Shown here one piece after another: positions 53,087-62,348 of a DNA stretch of 64,000 bases (positions are counted from its first letter, which is position 1; each line of letters opens with the position of its first letter). Source of the DNA: Treponema medium (lineage in GTDB: Bacteria; Spirochaetota; Spirochaetia; Treponematales; Treponemataceae); the NCBI RefSeq assembly GCF_017161265.1, contig NZ_CP031393.1, positions 1,488,001-1,552,000 of the forward strand. The letters run 5' to 3'. Below the pieces are notes generated by a model. The model had not been told where the DNA came from. It saw only the letters and a list, made by a program, of their open reading frames with translations, and did not search any database. Position numbers and translations under genes: made by a program.

Positions 53087-53262
53087 GCATCTCTAAAAAC
53101 TCGGTTAGCTTTTAGAAGATGCTTCATCAGCATAGCTGATAACGAGTATTTTTTATAAATTTTTATACTGTAATAATTTATAAAAAATACATCGCAAATA
53201 AATCTAAGGGAAAACCGGTGAGCAAAGCTCACCTCTAAAAACGGAAGTTTTTAGAGGTTCCC
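53087..53262. repeat. Cluster of three hairpins between asnA and hexokinase
   Basis: A family E hairpin (GCATCTCTAAAAAC / CTTTTAGAAGATGC, 53087-53122); a perfect 16-bp AT stem GTATTTTTTATAAATT / AATTTATAAAAAATAC (53146-53190); and a second family E hairpin CCTCTAAAAAC / GTTTTTAGAGG (53232-53257) with GGTGAGC/GCTCACC beside it. No gene is present. Confidence 0.7.
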
Positions 53263-53298
53263 GAATATTTGTGAATGAATTTATTGGGAGGTATTACG

Positions 53299-54639
53299 AT
53301 GGACATTCGGCATTCGGTCGCTGCGTTTTTCGGGCGGCATAATTTTGATGCGGAAGGCCCCACGGTCAATACGGTTATCGATACGCTGCTGTATGATATG
53401 GAAGAAGGGCTGAAACGGGATCCGAGCATTCCCGTCGGTACGGGACCGGCTCTTGATATGATTCCTACGTGGTTTATGCCGCCTCAACAGCCGCCCAAAA
53501 ATACTTCGGTTATCGTTATCGATGCGGGCGGAACCAATTTCCGCTCATGCTTGGTTACCTTTGACGAAAACAGCATCCCGTCCATCAGTCAGCTTGAGCG
53601 GAAGCCGATGCCGGCAACCGATCGTGAATATTCCAAAGCGGAGTTTTTTGACACCATCGCCTCCTATTTAGACCATTTGAAAAACGCTGCGGATTCTATC
53701 GCATTTTGCTTTTCGTATGCGATGAAAATTACTCCGGCAGGCGACGGCGAAGTGCTGCAATTCTCTAAGGAAATCAAAGCGCCCGAAGTGATCGGCTCAT
53801 TAGTCGGTCAAAATCTGGAAGCGGCGCTGATGCAGCGGGGCTGGAATAAGCTGAAACGCATTGTGCTGTTAAATGATACGGTCGCGGCGCTCCTCGCAGG
53901 GGCATCGACTGCTGTCGGCGGAAAAAAATACGATTCGTATGTGGGCTTTATCCTCGGAACCGGAATGAACGCCGCGTATATCGAATATCAGAACATTCCG
54001 AAAATTGCGTCGAACAGCTCCGGTACGGTCACCTTGCCCGCGCAGATTGTCGTCTGCGAGTCGGGAAAGTCGAACAAACAGCCGCGCAGCGATTTTGACG
54101 AAGCGTTTGCCAAAAAGACCGACCAGCCGCAGATGTTTTGGTTTGAAAAAATGTGCTCCGGCGCCTACCTCGGATCGGTTGCTTCGGTGATGATACGGGC
54201 AGCCGCTGCGGACAATCTTTTTTCCGCAGGCGTCAAAAAAGCGTTTGCTTCCATTGCCGACCTTCCGCTCATCGATGTAAACCGCTTTTTGCAAGCGCCA
54301 TATTCCGATCAAACTCCGCTCGGACTGCTGTTAGCAGGCGGCACGGAAGAAGACCGCGAGGTTCTCTGCCGAATATTGGATGCGCTGATTATGCGTACGG
54401 CGCGGCTTGCTGCGGGAAATATCGCAGCGGCTGTCATTAAAACAGGCAAGGGAAAAAATCCTGCGCTGCCGGTTTGTATCCTTGCAGAGGGTACAACGTT
54501 TTTAAAAACGTACCGGTTGCATGATGCCGTCATTGCGCATCTCTATACGGTGCTGACGCAAGAGCGAGGCCTTTATTTTGATGTGGTATCCCTCGACCAT
54601 GCAATTACGTTCGGTACCGCCATCGCGGGCACGATTTAA
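53299..54639 (+). CDS. Hexokinase (treponemal/eukaryote-like type)
   Basis: 446 residues from the ATG at 53299, with GGGAGG upstream. Features of the eukaryote-like hexokinase family found in treponemes: phosphate loop VIDAGGTNFRSCLVTF, the substrate region CFSYAMKITPAGDGEVLQFSKEI, LNDTVAALLAG with the catalytic Asp, LGTGMNAAYIE, and the adenosine-binding LAEGTTFLKTYRL. It phosphorylates glucose with ATP, feeding glycolysis in an organism without a PTS for glucose. It is followed 62 bases later by thiI, perhaps under the same promoter. Confidence 0.92.
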   Translation: MDIRHSVAAFFGRHNFDAEGPTVNTVIDTLLYDMEEGLKRDPSIPVGTGPALDMIPTWFMPPQQPPKNTSVIVIDAGGTNFRSCLVTFDENSIPSISQLERKPMPATDREYSKAEFFDTIASYLDHLKNAADSIAFCFSYAMKITPAGDGEVLQFSKEIKAPEVIGSLVGQNLEAALMQRGWNKLKRIVLLNDTVAALLAGASTAVGGKKYDSYVGFILGTGMNAAYIEYQNIPKIASNSSGTVTLPAQIVVCESGKSNKQPRSDFDEAFAKKTDQPQMFWFEKMCSGAYLGSVASVMIRAAAADNLFSAGVKKAFASIADLPLIDVNRFLQAPYSDQTPLGLLLAGGTEEDREVLCRILDALIMRTARLAAGNIAAAVIKTGKGKNPALPVCILAEGTTFLKTYRLHDAVIAHLYTVLTQERGLYFDVVSLDHAITFGTAIAGTI

Positions 54640-54700
54640 CAATATAATATATAATAATGTAATAATTTAGCGGATTTAACGGAGGTTTAACGAAACTCAC

Positions 54701-55876
54701 ATGGCGGAGCTTTTTTATCTGGCAAAAATCGGAGAAATCAATCTTAAAAAAGGGAACCTAAAGGATTTTGAACGGCGGCTTGCGCAAAACTTCAGAAGCT
54801 ATTTTGACGGAGCGGTGCCGAACGTACAGGTACGCGCCGGACGGATGTATGTACGGGCTGATGAGGCCTTGCAGCCGCGGGTAGAAGCGGCTTTAAATCA
54901 CCTTTTCGGTATTACGAGCTGGGCGCAGGCAAAACCGGCAGATAAAACACTCGAAGCTATTTCCGAAACGGCTGTTGCCGAAGCAAAAGCTTTGCAGGCG
55001 CAAGGTGCACGCACCTTTAAAATTGAAGCCCGCCGCGCCGATAAACAATTTCCCCTTACTTCCTATGACATTGCGCGGGAAGTAGGAGGCACCATCCATA
55101 CGGCGGGGATTTTAACCGTCGATGTGCATAACCCCGATGCGGTTATCAGTATCGAAGTGCGCGAAAAGCAAGCCTTCATTTACGGCGTTGAGCATATCGG
55201 CAGGAGAGGTCTTCCATGCGGCTGTTCGGGGCGGGCGCTGCTGCTGCTCTCGGGCGGAATCGACTCCCCCGTTGCCGGATACAAAATGCTCTTCCGTGGT
55301 ATGAAAGTCGATTACGTGTATTTTCATTCCCATCCGTATACATCGCCGGAAGCTCAGCAAAAGGTAGAAACCTTAGCCGGTATTTTAGCTCGTTACGGGC
55401 TTGGCGGATACATTACCGTCATATCGTTTACCAAGGTACAGCAGCACCTAAAGCGGACGGTGCCGGAAGCCTATTTGACGCTCCTGCTCCGTATGTGTAT
55501 GATGCACACGGCCGAAATGCTGGCCGAAAAGGTCAATGCACAGTGTTTGGTTACGGGAGAGAGTCTCGCGCAGGTGGCAAGCCAAACAATCGAAAACCTT
55601 ACAATTACCGACAGCTGTGCAAAACTTCCGATTCTACGTCCGCTTATCGGTATGGACAAGGAAGAAATCATACGCTATGCGGTTGATATCGGTACCTATC
55701 AAACTTCCATATTGCCGTACGAAGATTGCTGTGTGTTGTTTTCTCCCAAGCATCCGGTATTGCATACACGGCAGAAGGATGCCGAAGATATCTATGCGCG
55801 TATAGACATAGAGCCGCTGCTTATGGAAGCCTTCGAGCAGCGTGAGACAAAAAAAATAGAATGGACGCTGCTATAA
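54701..55876 (+). CDS. thiI: tRNA 4-thiouridine synthetase / thiamine biosynthesis sulfurtransferase
   Basis: 391 residues. An N-terminal ferredoxin-like and THUMP region (GEINLKKGNLKDFERRLAQNF, FKIEARRADKQFPLTSYDIAREVGG) is followed by the PP-loop ATPase: LLLLSGGIDSPVAGYKML, FYFHSHPYT-like segment and LVTGESLAQVASQT. The length matches ThiI without the C-terminal rhodanese domain, as in many Firmicutes and spirochaetes, so the sulfur must come from a separate protein. It adds sulfur to U8 of tRNA and may serve thiamine thiazole synthesis. GGAGG lies about 14 bases upstream of the ATG. Confidence 0.95.
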   Translation: MAELFYLAKIGEINLKKGNLKDFERRLAQNFRSYFDGAVPNVQVRAGRMYVRADEALQPRVEAALNHLFGITSWAQAKPADKTLEAISETAVAEAKALQAQGARTFKIEARRADKQFPLTSYDIAREVGGTIHTAGILTVDVHNPDAVISIEVREKQAFIYGVEHIGRRGLPCGCSGRALLLLSGGIDSPVAGYKMLFRGMKVDYVYFHSHPYTSPEAQQKVETLAGILARYGLGGYITVISFTKVQQHLKRTVPEAYLTLLLRMCMMHTAEMLAEKVNAQCLVTGESLAQVASQTIENLTITDSCAKLPILRPLIGMDKEEIIRYAVDIGTYQTSILPYEDCCVLFSPKHPVLHTRQKDAEDIYARIDIEPLLMEAFEQRETKKIEWTLL

Positions 55877-55901
55877 AAACGTGAAGAGAGGATATTATTT
55901 A

Positions 55902-56564
55902 ATGCATAAAAAGTTATTACCTGTTTTATATCTTTTGATTTTTTCTTCTGTTCACTTAGTGGGCATGAGCGCTGATGAGGCATATCCTGTTATTGAAAAA
56001 ATAATTTCGACTATGCCGATGCGGAAGAACAGTATCTATTATGTAAACGATGAAGATATACAACTCATACTCGGCGCAGCAGCAGAGACGAGTATTAACT
56101 TGTTTGAACTGATCGATTGTATGTACCGTTATCTTGCGATGAATAACAAACGGCTTGAAATTTCGGGGATACTCTTCCGTAACGCACGAACATTGTTTAG
56201 TTATGGAGGATATCCTGTCGAACAGCTTTTACCGATAGATAATCTCGTGAGCGTACAGGTTGGGGCTTGTTTTAATCAAAACCAAAATCCGCTTGAAATG
56301 GAGCTTGATGCCCCTTACAGCGTTTACATTGAAATTGCAACGGCTGTCTATGATACTCGATGCGGTTTTACTAAATTGCAGCCGTTTAATTTTCTGGAAT
56401 CTTATGGTATGTATATTAAAAAATGGAACATTACAAAACAGATACGAAAAATCCATCTGTATGAACCCGGCTTCGGCGCTGTATACGCTCAAGGCTTCTT
56501 TAAACCGAAAAAATGGGAGCTGAGAGCTATCAGTCGAATTCCTTCTCAGTCCGCCGAACCTTGA
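55902..56564 (+). CDS. Exported protein of unknown function
   Basis: 220 residues from the ATG at 55902 with GAGAGGA upstream. MHKKLLPVLYLLIFSSVHLVG is a signal peptide. The remainder is without recognised domain: helical N-terminal half (AYPVIEKIISTMPMRKNSIYYVNDEDIQ), then a beta-rich half. It lies 25 bases after thiI, and its 3' end overlaps the convergent coiled-coil gene by 19 bases. Conservation among treponemes could not be checked. Confidence 0.55.
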   Translation: MHKKLLPVLYLLIFSSVHLVGMSADEAYPVIEKIISTMPMRKNSIYYVNDEDIQLILGAAAETSINLFELIDCMYRYLAMNNKRLEISGILFRNARTLFSYGGYPVEQLLPIDNLVSVQVGACFNQNQNPLEMELDAPYSVYIEIATAVYDTRCGFTKLQPFNFLESYGMYIKKWNITKQIRKIHLYEPGFGAVYAQGFFKPKKWELRAISRIPSQSAEP

Positions 56565-57730
56565 GATTTCAGCTCATTATTTCTTTCCTCAAGACCCAGT
56601 TTTATTTCTTCTTCGCGCGCAATATCTCGCTCAGCGGTTTCAATTAATTTTTCATATTGTGTAATCCCTTCTCGATATCCGGCGATCGCTTTTTGTAAGG
56701 TTTCTATTTTATGTACCTCACCGGCAAGGGCGATTTCGTTTTCGATATATTCGATGTCGATCGCATTTTTCCCAAGCTTTACACGATACTCCGCAATAGC
56801 ATCTAAATACGGTTTAAACAGTTCCGGTATGCCGGTAAGAGGTTCGTCGGTTTTTTCTCCTGCCTCGGTATAAAAGATATCGCTATACTGTGAACCTTGT
56901 TGTCTTTCGGCTTCCTCAATTTTTTCATCCGTATTTTTTATGATGTCTGTCAGAATATTGATCCGTTTCTGAGGAGTATCGGCAACACCGCATTCCGTTA
57001 GCGTTTCTTCAAGTTTTTTCTGCTCGGTATTCAGGGTTTCCTTTCTGTCTTCCATCTCATCTTGTTTTGAAACGATTGCTTGTAAGGAAAGATATGCTGT
57101 TTCGAGTTGTTCCGGAAAGGATGCACCGCGTACTTCTTTTATAACCTCATCTGTTAGAGACTCCTCTCCTGCCTCAATAATTTGTTCGTTCATTTTTTTC
57201 TGCAGGCTGGTCAATTTATTTTTTAAAGACAGCAACTGTGGACTCAATGTCAGTTTTTTGAAAAAATGTGCATCGTTTTTTTTGTGTTCAAGTTCTTGTT
57301 TTTCTTGCTGTACCTTTTCGATAGACTCTTTGAGCGGTTCAATCGATTGTGCAATGTGTGCAATTTGGGGAAGTGAATTATTTTGATAGGTTTGGAAGAA
57401 CAGTAAAATAAAATCATTCCGCGTGTTCTGATAGGTACGCTGCTGTTCATGTAATAGTTTATCAACTTCTTTAGAAAAAACTTTTAATTCATTTTGCCGT
57501 GATTGTGCTGTCTTAATGCTCAAAATAGTATCCGAATCCTTTCGGCGAGATTCCCTCAGCATTTTCCACGCTTCAAAATCTTGTTCGTCGATGTGAGGCG
57601 TCGGTTCTTTACGCTGTAAAACATATTCGAATTGGGCTTCGCCGCATTCTCTGTACAATGAATTAAGCATTGTTTGTAAATTTTCCCGATCTTTTTTTCT
57701 GTCCGCTAAATTTTTCTTCAGATTATCCAT
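56546..57730 (-). CDS. Long coiled-coil protein of unknown function
   Basis: 394 residues, charged and helical throughout (LKKNLADRKKDRENLQTMLN, EQKKLEETLTECG, KIEEAERQQG, ERDIAREEEIKLGLEERNNELKSQG). No signal peptide, no membrane segment and no globular domain are visible. Such proteins often act as cytoskeletal or scaffolding factors, but no family is recognised. It is the only gene on this strand here, in convergent overlap with the exported-protein gene. Upstream (57731-57839) I see no other gene. Confidence 0.6.
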   Translation of the reverse strand: MDNLKKNLADRKKDRENLQTMLNSLYRECGEAQFEYVLQRKEPTPHIDEQDFEAWKMLRESRRKDSDTILSIKTAQSRQNELKVFSKEVDKLLHEQQRTYQNTRNDFILLFFQTYQNNSLPQIAHIAQSIEPLKESIEKVQQEKQELEHKKNDAHFFKKLTLSPQLLSLKNKLTSLQKKMNEQIIEAGEESLTDEVIKEVRGASFPEQLETAYLSLQAIVSKQDEMEDRKETLNTEQKKLEETLTECGVADTPQKRINILTDIIKNTDEKIEEAERQQGSQYSDIFYTEAGEKTDEPLTGIPELFKPYLDAIAEYRVKLGKNAIDIEYIENEIALAGEVHKIETLQKAIAGYREGITQYEKLIETAERDIAREEEIKLGLEERNNELKSQGSAD

Positions 57731-57839
57731 ACAAAACCGCCTTTGTTCATCCCGTGAATATAAGATTAAGAGAACACTATCAATATATACGTTTATCGTA
57801 AAAAATACTATATCATCGGTTCAAACACGCTACTGACTG

Positions 57840-58247
57840 GAAACATCGCTATCAGTGCCAAGTTCAAAAGTTGACCTCCTTGTCAATTTTTGAACGCGAG
57901 TTTTTGCTGTGCAAAAAAACGTTGCTACTGCTTATAACCACGGACATCCGTGTCCGTCCTGAAACTACAAGGCGCGAACAAAAATAAAGCGGAGGCACGC
58001 CACAGAATGTACATCCTATACATTCTGTGGCTACGAGTTTAGCTTACGCCTAAACTCGTTACAGCTTTACATCCCCGCCATCCGTGGCGCTGTTGACCAG
58101 TGTACGTCCGTGTACACTGGTCAACGATAAGTTTTTCTACCGAAAAACTTACTGCTGCTTGGAACTACCGCCGTCCTTGGCGGAAATGATACGTTGAGGA
58201 TTAATTTTTATGAAGCGACAAAGTAATTACCCGTATATTTTCAAAAG
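57840..58247. repeat. Large family C block with a family B right end
   Basis: At least eight successive hairpins: AAGTTCAAAAGTTGAC/GTCAATTTTTGAAC around CTCCTT, a GTTTTTGC/GCAAAAAAAC stem, CGGACATCCGTGTCCG, a CCACAGAATGTA/TACATTCTGTGG stem around CATCC, a GAGTTTAG/CTAAACTC stem, GCCATCCGTGGC, a TTGACCAGTGTAC/GTACACTGGTCAA stem around GTCCGT, AAGTTTTTC/GAAAAACTT, and CCGCCGTCCTTGGCGG. It ends with the family B border TATTTTCAAAAG at 58236-58247, whose left partner has been lost. Confidence 0.8.
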
Positions 58248-58266
58248 AACAAAAGGATGATAGAAT

Positions 58267-59055
58267 ATGATCATGCATTTAAGTATTTGGGCGCTCGCAG
58301 CTCTGTGGTTTTTTGTTTTTTTAGGGGGCTTTGTCGATTCTGCGGCGGGGGGCGGAGGGTTAATCTCGTTGCCTGCTTATTTATTTGTCGGGCTTCCACC
58401 GCATACCGCAATCGGGTGTAATAAGTTTTCATCTGCGTGCGGCACCACACTTTCCGCAGCGCGGTTTTTTAAAAACGGCGCGGTTGACTGGCAGGTCGCG
58501 GCAGTTTCCGCTGTCTGTTCGTTTGTCGCTTCATATCTTGGTATCAGAATCGCATTGATGATCAATCAGGAAACGCTTAAAACCGTATTGGTTATCGTTC
58601 TCCCGATTGTCGCTGTGCTTCTTTTATTCAAACGCAACTTCGGTACTGAGAATAAATCAGCCGATATTCCGAAAAAGAAAGCGCTTATCTTGGCGGCCTG
58701 TACCGGTCTAGTGATCGGATTCTACGACGGACTGATCGGGCCGGGAACGGGTACCATTGCGATTATCGTTTTTTCCGCAGGGATGAAATATGATCTCAAA
58801 ACCGCTTCCGGTAATGCAAAAGTTATGAATCTCGCATCGAATTATGCATCGCTCATTGCTGTCATAACCGGCAACAAGGTCATCTATTCCATTGCAATTC
58901 CTGCCGCCGTATTCGGCATCATTGGAAACTATATCGGGGCGGGGTTTGCAATAAAAAAAGGCACTGCGTTTATCAAACCGTTGATGATCTGTGTTATTAT
59001 CCTGCTGTTCGGAAAACTCTTTTACGATGTTTTCGGGACATTTCTGTTCTCATAG
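58267..59055 (+). CDS. TSUP/TauE-SafE family anion exporter
   Basis: 262 residues with about eight membrane spans. The family signature GGFVDSAAGGGGLISLPAYLFVGLPPHTAIGCNK is at the N-terminus and its duplicated counterpart VIGFYDGLIGPGTGT in the middle. TSUP proteins carry sulfite, sulfoacetate, taurine-related or other sulfur or organic anions, usually outward. GGAUG-type AAAAGGA lies upstream of the ATG. The radical SAM gene follows after 6 bases, so the two are cotranscribed, but a functional link is unclear. Confidence 0.85.
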   Translation: MIMHLSIWALAALWFFVFLGGFVDSAAGGGGLISLPAYLFVGLPPHTAIGCNKFSSACGTTLSAARFFKNGAVDWQVAAVSAVCSFVASYLGIRIALMINQETLKTVLVIVLPIVAVLLLFKRNFGTENKSADIPKKKALILAACTGLVIGFYDGLIGPGTGTIAIIVFSAGMKYDLKTASGNAKVMNLASNYASLIAVITGNKVIYSIAIPAAVFGIIGNYIGAGFAIKKGTAFIKPLMICVIILLFGKLFYDVFGTFLFS

Positions 59056-59061
59056 GCGCTT

Positions 59062-59961
59062 ATGAACTATACGCTTTACGACCCTTATGACTATCCACTG
59101 TATCGTCCGCCGAGCGAGGCTTATTCTTTAATCTTACAGGTAACACTCGGCTGTTCGTACAACCGCTGCGTCTTTTGCGGAATGTATCAGACAAAAAAAT
59201 TCCGGATTAAGCCGATTGAAACGGTGAAGCAGGAACTTGTGATGTTTGCCGAACACTACCGCCGTGTTGATAAGGTGTTCTTGGCTGACGGCGATGCGTT
59301 AACCGCCCCGACGGAATACTTGGCCGCGGTGTTGGACGCGATTGCTGCCGTTATTCCGCAGTGCAAACGGGTTTCCTGCTATGCAACTCATCTCAATATC
59401 AGACAAAAATCTCCGGAAGAATTAAAGCTGCTGGCCTCAAAGGGGTTGACGCTTTTGTATCTCGGTGTGGAAAGCGGCGACGATGAAACGCTCAAGTTTA
59501 TCCGGAAGGGAACAACGGCGGTGGAGCTGATCAAACTTTCCAACAAGGTGAAAGATGCGGGGATGGAACTGTCGGCAACCTTTATTTTAGGGATTAATGG
59601 CGCCGAACGGGATAATACGCAGCATGCGATTAAAACCGGTGAGATTATCTCCAAAATGTATTTGACGTATGCGGGGCTGCTCACCTTGCGGCTTGAAGAC
59701 GGCAGCTATCTTACCAAAGCCGCCGCCGAAGGAAAATACACGGTTGTCGGGATTGAAGAGGTTGTAAGAGAATTAAAGCTGATTTTAGAGAATATCCATG
59801 TTGAAGAGATGACCGCTCCGGTGATTTTCCGCTCCAACCACGCCTCAAACTTTTTAACGTTGAAAGGGACGCTGCCGCAGGATAGGGACGCGATGCTCGC
59901 GCAAGTCAACCGCGTTTTGGAGCGGGGCGTATATCCTGAACACCGGAAATATTATTTATAG
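59062..59961 (+). CDS. Radical SAM protein
   Basis: 299 residues. The cluster motif is CSYNRCVFC, that is CX4CX2C rather than the usual CX3CX2C; this spacing is known in a branch of radical SAM proteins that start LQVTLGCSYNRC. Further features: FLADGDAL (GGE-like position), YLGVESGDDETLKFIRKG and GINGAERD, as in the Elp3/B12-related fold without a B12 domain. It would bind a 4Fe-4S cluster and SAM; substrate unknown. It is cotranscribed with the TSUP exporter. The convergent uvrC gene ends 46 bases later. Confidence 0.85.
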   Translation: MNYTLYDPYDYPLYRPPSEAYSLILQVTLGCSYNRCVFCGMYQTKKFRIKPIETVKQELVMFAEHYRRVDKVFLADGDALTAPTEYLAAVLDAIAAVIPQCKRVSCYATHLNIRQKSPEELKLLASKGLTLLYLGVESGDDETLKFIRKGTTAVELIKLSNKVKDAGMELSATFILGINGAERDNTQHAIKTGEIISKMYLTYAGLLTLRLEDGSYLTKAAAEGKYTVVGIEEVVRELKLILENIHVEEMTAPVIFRSNHASNFLTLKGTLPQDRDAMLAQVNRVLERGVYPEHRKYYL

Positions 59962-60006
59962 GGCATCTTTAAGAGCCGCATTTCGGCGATCGAATGTATA
60001 TTTCCT

Positions 60007-62154
60007 TTATAAGGTGGCCGACCGTGCAGCCGTTTTCCGGGCGGCGGCAATGACTTCTTCCGCTTGAGCCTGCGTAATCCGCGCCGCGGCGGCCGCCGCT
60101 TCCACGGAAGCGGCGGCAAGCTTTTCAATACTTGAAAAGCTGCGCAGCAAACGCGCAGCCCGTTTTTCCCCGATGTGGGGCAGCTGTTCAAACTGTAAGT
60201 GCAGTTCTTCTTTTGAGCGTAACCGGTTGTTGCGAGTGTTGGCAAACCGGTGCGTTTCGTCGCGTACCCGCTGGAGTACCCGTAAGGCTGCGCTCCGCCG
60301 CGGCAGTACAATCGGCTTGTTGATATGCGGCCGGTAGAGTTCTTCATTTTTTTCTGCAAGCCCCACCAACGGAATATCCAGCTCCAGTGCGTCGAGTACC
60401 GCTTTGGCCGCATTTACCTGCCCGATGCCGCCGTCTATCATAATTAGGTCGGGCAGCTCTGCCGCTTCGTTCAGCAAACGGGTATACCGCCGCGCCACCG
60501 CTTCCCGCATGGAGGCATAGTCGTCGATAATGCCGTCCGTGGTGCGTAGCCTGAAAATCCGGTAGTTCTTTTTGTCGGGATTGCCGTCCTTAAACGAGAT
60601 GAGGCTTGCAACCGTGTACTTGCCGTGCAAATGAGCGATATCGAAACCTTCGATACGGTGGGGCGGCCGGTCAAGCGATAATATCTTTTGGAGTTCTTCC
60701 AAGGCAGGGAAGTCTCCCAGCTCCTTTATGCGGCGGGCAGCGTCCTCTTTTGCGTTAAACTGTGCCATTGCAAGCGCCGCTTTATGCCGCCGAAGTACGG
60801 AAGGAGGCAGCCGGTCTACTGCAAACCGCTCCGGTACGTTTCGGTGGTCTACACCATCTGATGCAGCTGTTGTTTGTTTTGATACATTCGGTTCGCTTGC
60901 ACTGTCGGATACCGGTGCCGTTTCAGCCGTACTGGATACTCCTAGGGTGCCGGTTGTTTTGAAACTATTAGCAGTACTGCTTTCGGCATCACTTATGTCA
61001 GGTGTAACGGCGCCATATACCGGAGTTTTTTCAGCGGCTGCCGCTTCGGTGTTATCAATATGATATGAATGTTCGTTCACAGCGGTGAGGCTTTCCGTGT
61101 CCGTTGCAGAGGCTTGTTTCCGATCTTCCAACGGAATCGCCGTGATAGTAACTTTAACACCGAGCCGGTCGGCAAACCATTGTTCTGCGAGTTCGTATTC
61201 TTGTCCTGCACATACAAAGATATGCGGCGGAATCTGCTTCGGGTCGGTATAGTATGCAATTAAAAATTCAGGTAATACCTCGGTTTCATCTTTGAGGCTT
61301 TCCGTCCGGTATAAGTCCCGTCCGACAACCTTGCCGCCCCGCATTTTAAATACCGTAAACGTAATCAGCGCTCCCTCAGCCGCCCAGCCGATATAGTCGC
61401 GAGCTTCCGGATCCATATCTTCAACGGAGTTTTGGCCTCGAAGCGCCCGTACTGCTTGCATCCCGTCTCTGATACGGGCGGCCTTTTCAAACTCACGGGC
61501 TGCTGCTGCGGCTTTCATCTTTTCCGTTAATTCGGCGAGCGGTTTTTTCAAGTCTCCTTCAAGCAGCAGCGCAATTTCATCAATATCCTTTCGATAATCG
61601 GTTTCGGAAATTTTATCCGCACAGGGAGCGCTGCATCGGCCGATATGAAAATACAGACAGGGCTCGCGCTTCTTTAAGCGCTTGCATTGCCGCAGTGTAT
61701 AGGTCCGTTTAATGAGCGACAAAAAATCATCAACAGCCGGCACATTGGGGAAGGGACCGAAATAGCGGGCGCCGTCGTTTTGTATCCGCCGCGTTCGGTA
61801 CAGCCGCGGATAGCGTTCATTGGTAATTTTGAGCACGGGATAGGTTTTCCCGTCTTTGAGATTGATATTGTAGCGCGGCTTGTATTTTTTAATCAGATTA
61901 TTTTCAAGCAGCAGCGCCTCATACTCATTATCGGTTTGAATATACTCGATACGGCGCGCACGCGAAACGAGAATACGGGTTTTAATATCCCGCTTTGACG
62001 CAAAATATGAACTCAATCTATTCTTGAGCGATTTCGCCTTTCCGACATAAATAACGATATCTTTTTCATCCCGCCACAGATACACGCCGCTGGTTTTAGG
62101 CGCCGACAGCGCATATTGATGAAGCGCTTCACGTACGTCCGCTTGTTCACTCAT
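60007..62154 (-). CDS. uvrC: UvrABC excinuclease subunit C with a low-complexity insert
   Basis: 715 residues, about 100 more than usual. GIY-YIG nuclease at the N-terminus (TSGVYLWRDEKDIVIYVGKAKSLKNRL), the cysteine-rich zone CLYFHIGRCSAPC, UVR motif (EFEKAARIRDGMQAV), the RNase H-like nuclease with GFDIAHLHGKYTVASL and DGGIGQVNAA, and a C-terminal helix-hairpin-helix (LPHIGEKRAARLL). Between residues about 345 and 450 a Ser/Thr/Ala-rich segment interrupts the middle domain; it has no counterpart in typical UvrC. It makes the two incisions in nucleotide excision repair. Start and promoter are discussed separately. Confidence 0.95.
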   Translation of the reverse strand: MSEQADVREALHQYALSAPKTSGVYLWRDEKDIVIYVGKAKSLKNRLSSYFASKRDIKTRILVSRARRIEYIQTDNEYEALLLENNLIKKYKPRYNINLKDGKTYPVLKITNERYPRLYRTRRIQNDGARYFGPFPNVPAVDDFLSLIKRTYTLRQCKRLKKREPCLYFHIGRCSAPCADKISETDYRKDIDEIALLLEGDLKKPLAELTEKMKAAAAAREFEKAARIRDGMQAVRALRGQNSVEDMDPEARDYIGWAAEGALITFTVFKMRGGKVVGRDLYRTESLKDETEVLPEFLIAYYTDPKQIPPHIFVCAGQEYELAEQWFADRLGVKVTITAIPLEDRKQASATDTESLTAVNEHSYHIDNTEAAAAEKTPVYGAVTPDISDAESSTANSFKTTGTLGVSSTAETAPVSDSASEPNVSKQTTAASDGVDHRNVPERFAVDRLPPSVLRRHKAALAMAQFNAKEDAARRIKELGDFPALEELQKILSLDRPPHRIEGFDIAHLHGKYTVASLISFKDGNPDKKNYRIFRLRTTDGIIDDYASMREAVARRYTRLLNEAAELPDLIMIDGGIGQVNAAKAVLDALELDIPLVGLAEKNEELYRPHINKPIVLPRRSAALRVLQRVRDETHRFANTRNNRLRSKEELHLQFEQLPHIGEKRAARLLRSFSSIEKLAAASVEAAAAAARITQAQAEEVIAAARKTAARSATL

Positions 62155-62163
62155 ATCGTAAGG

Positions 62164-62192
62164 ATAATACTAAGACCGGTGCGTAATGGCAA
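62164..62192 (-). promoter_or_regulatory. Predicted uvrC promoter with start at the ATG
   Basis: On the minus strand: TTGCCA (62192-62187), 17-base spacer, TATTAT (62169-62164), then 9 bases to the ATG at 62154 with no ribosome site. This fits a leaderless messenger, as at dnaE, tamB and the DtxR-like gene. Confidence 0.6.
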
Positions 62193-62348
62193 TATTGATA
62201 GAACATAATCGGATGTTTTTATAATTTATGGATTATTCCAAATACTCGGTTAGATTTAATTAAGAAATGATGAATTTTTGATGTGAATTATAGTGCTTTT
62301 TCCAGCCATTTTCCTCCGAAGGTCGTATAAGGACTGTAGGAGATGTGA

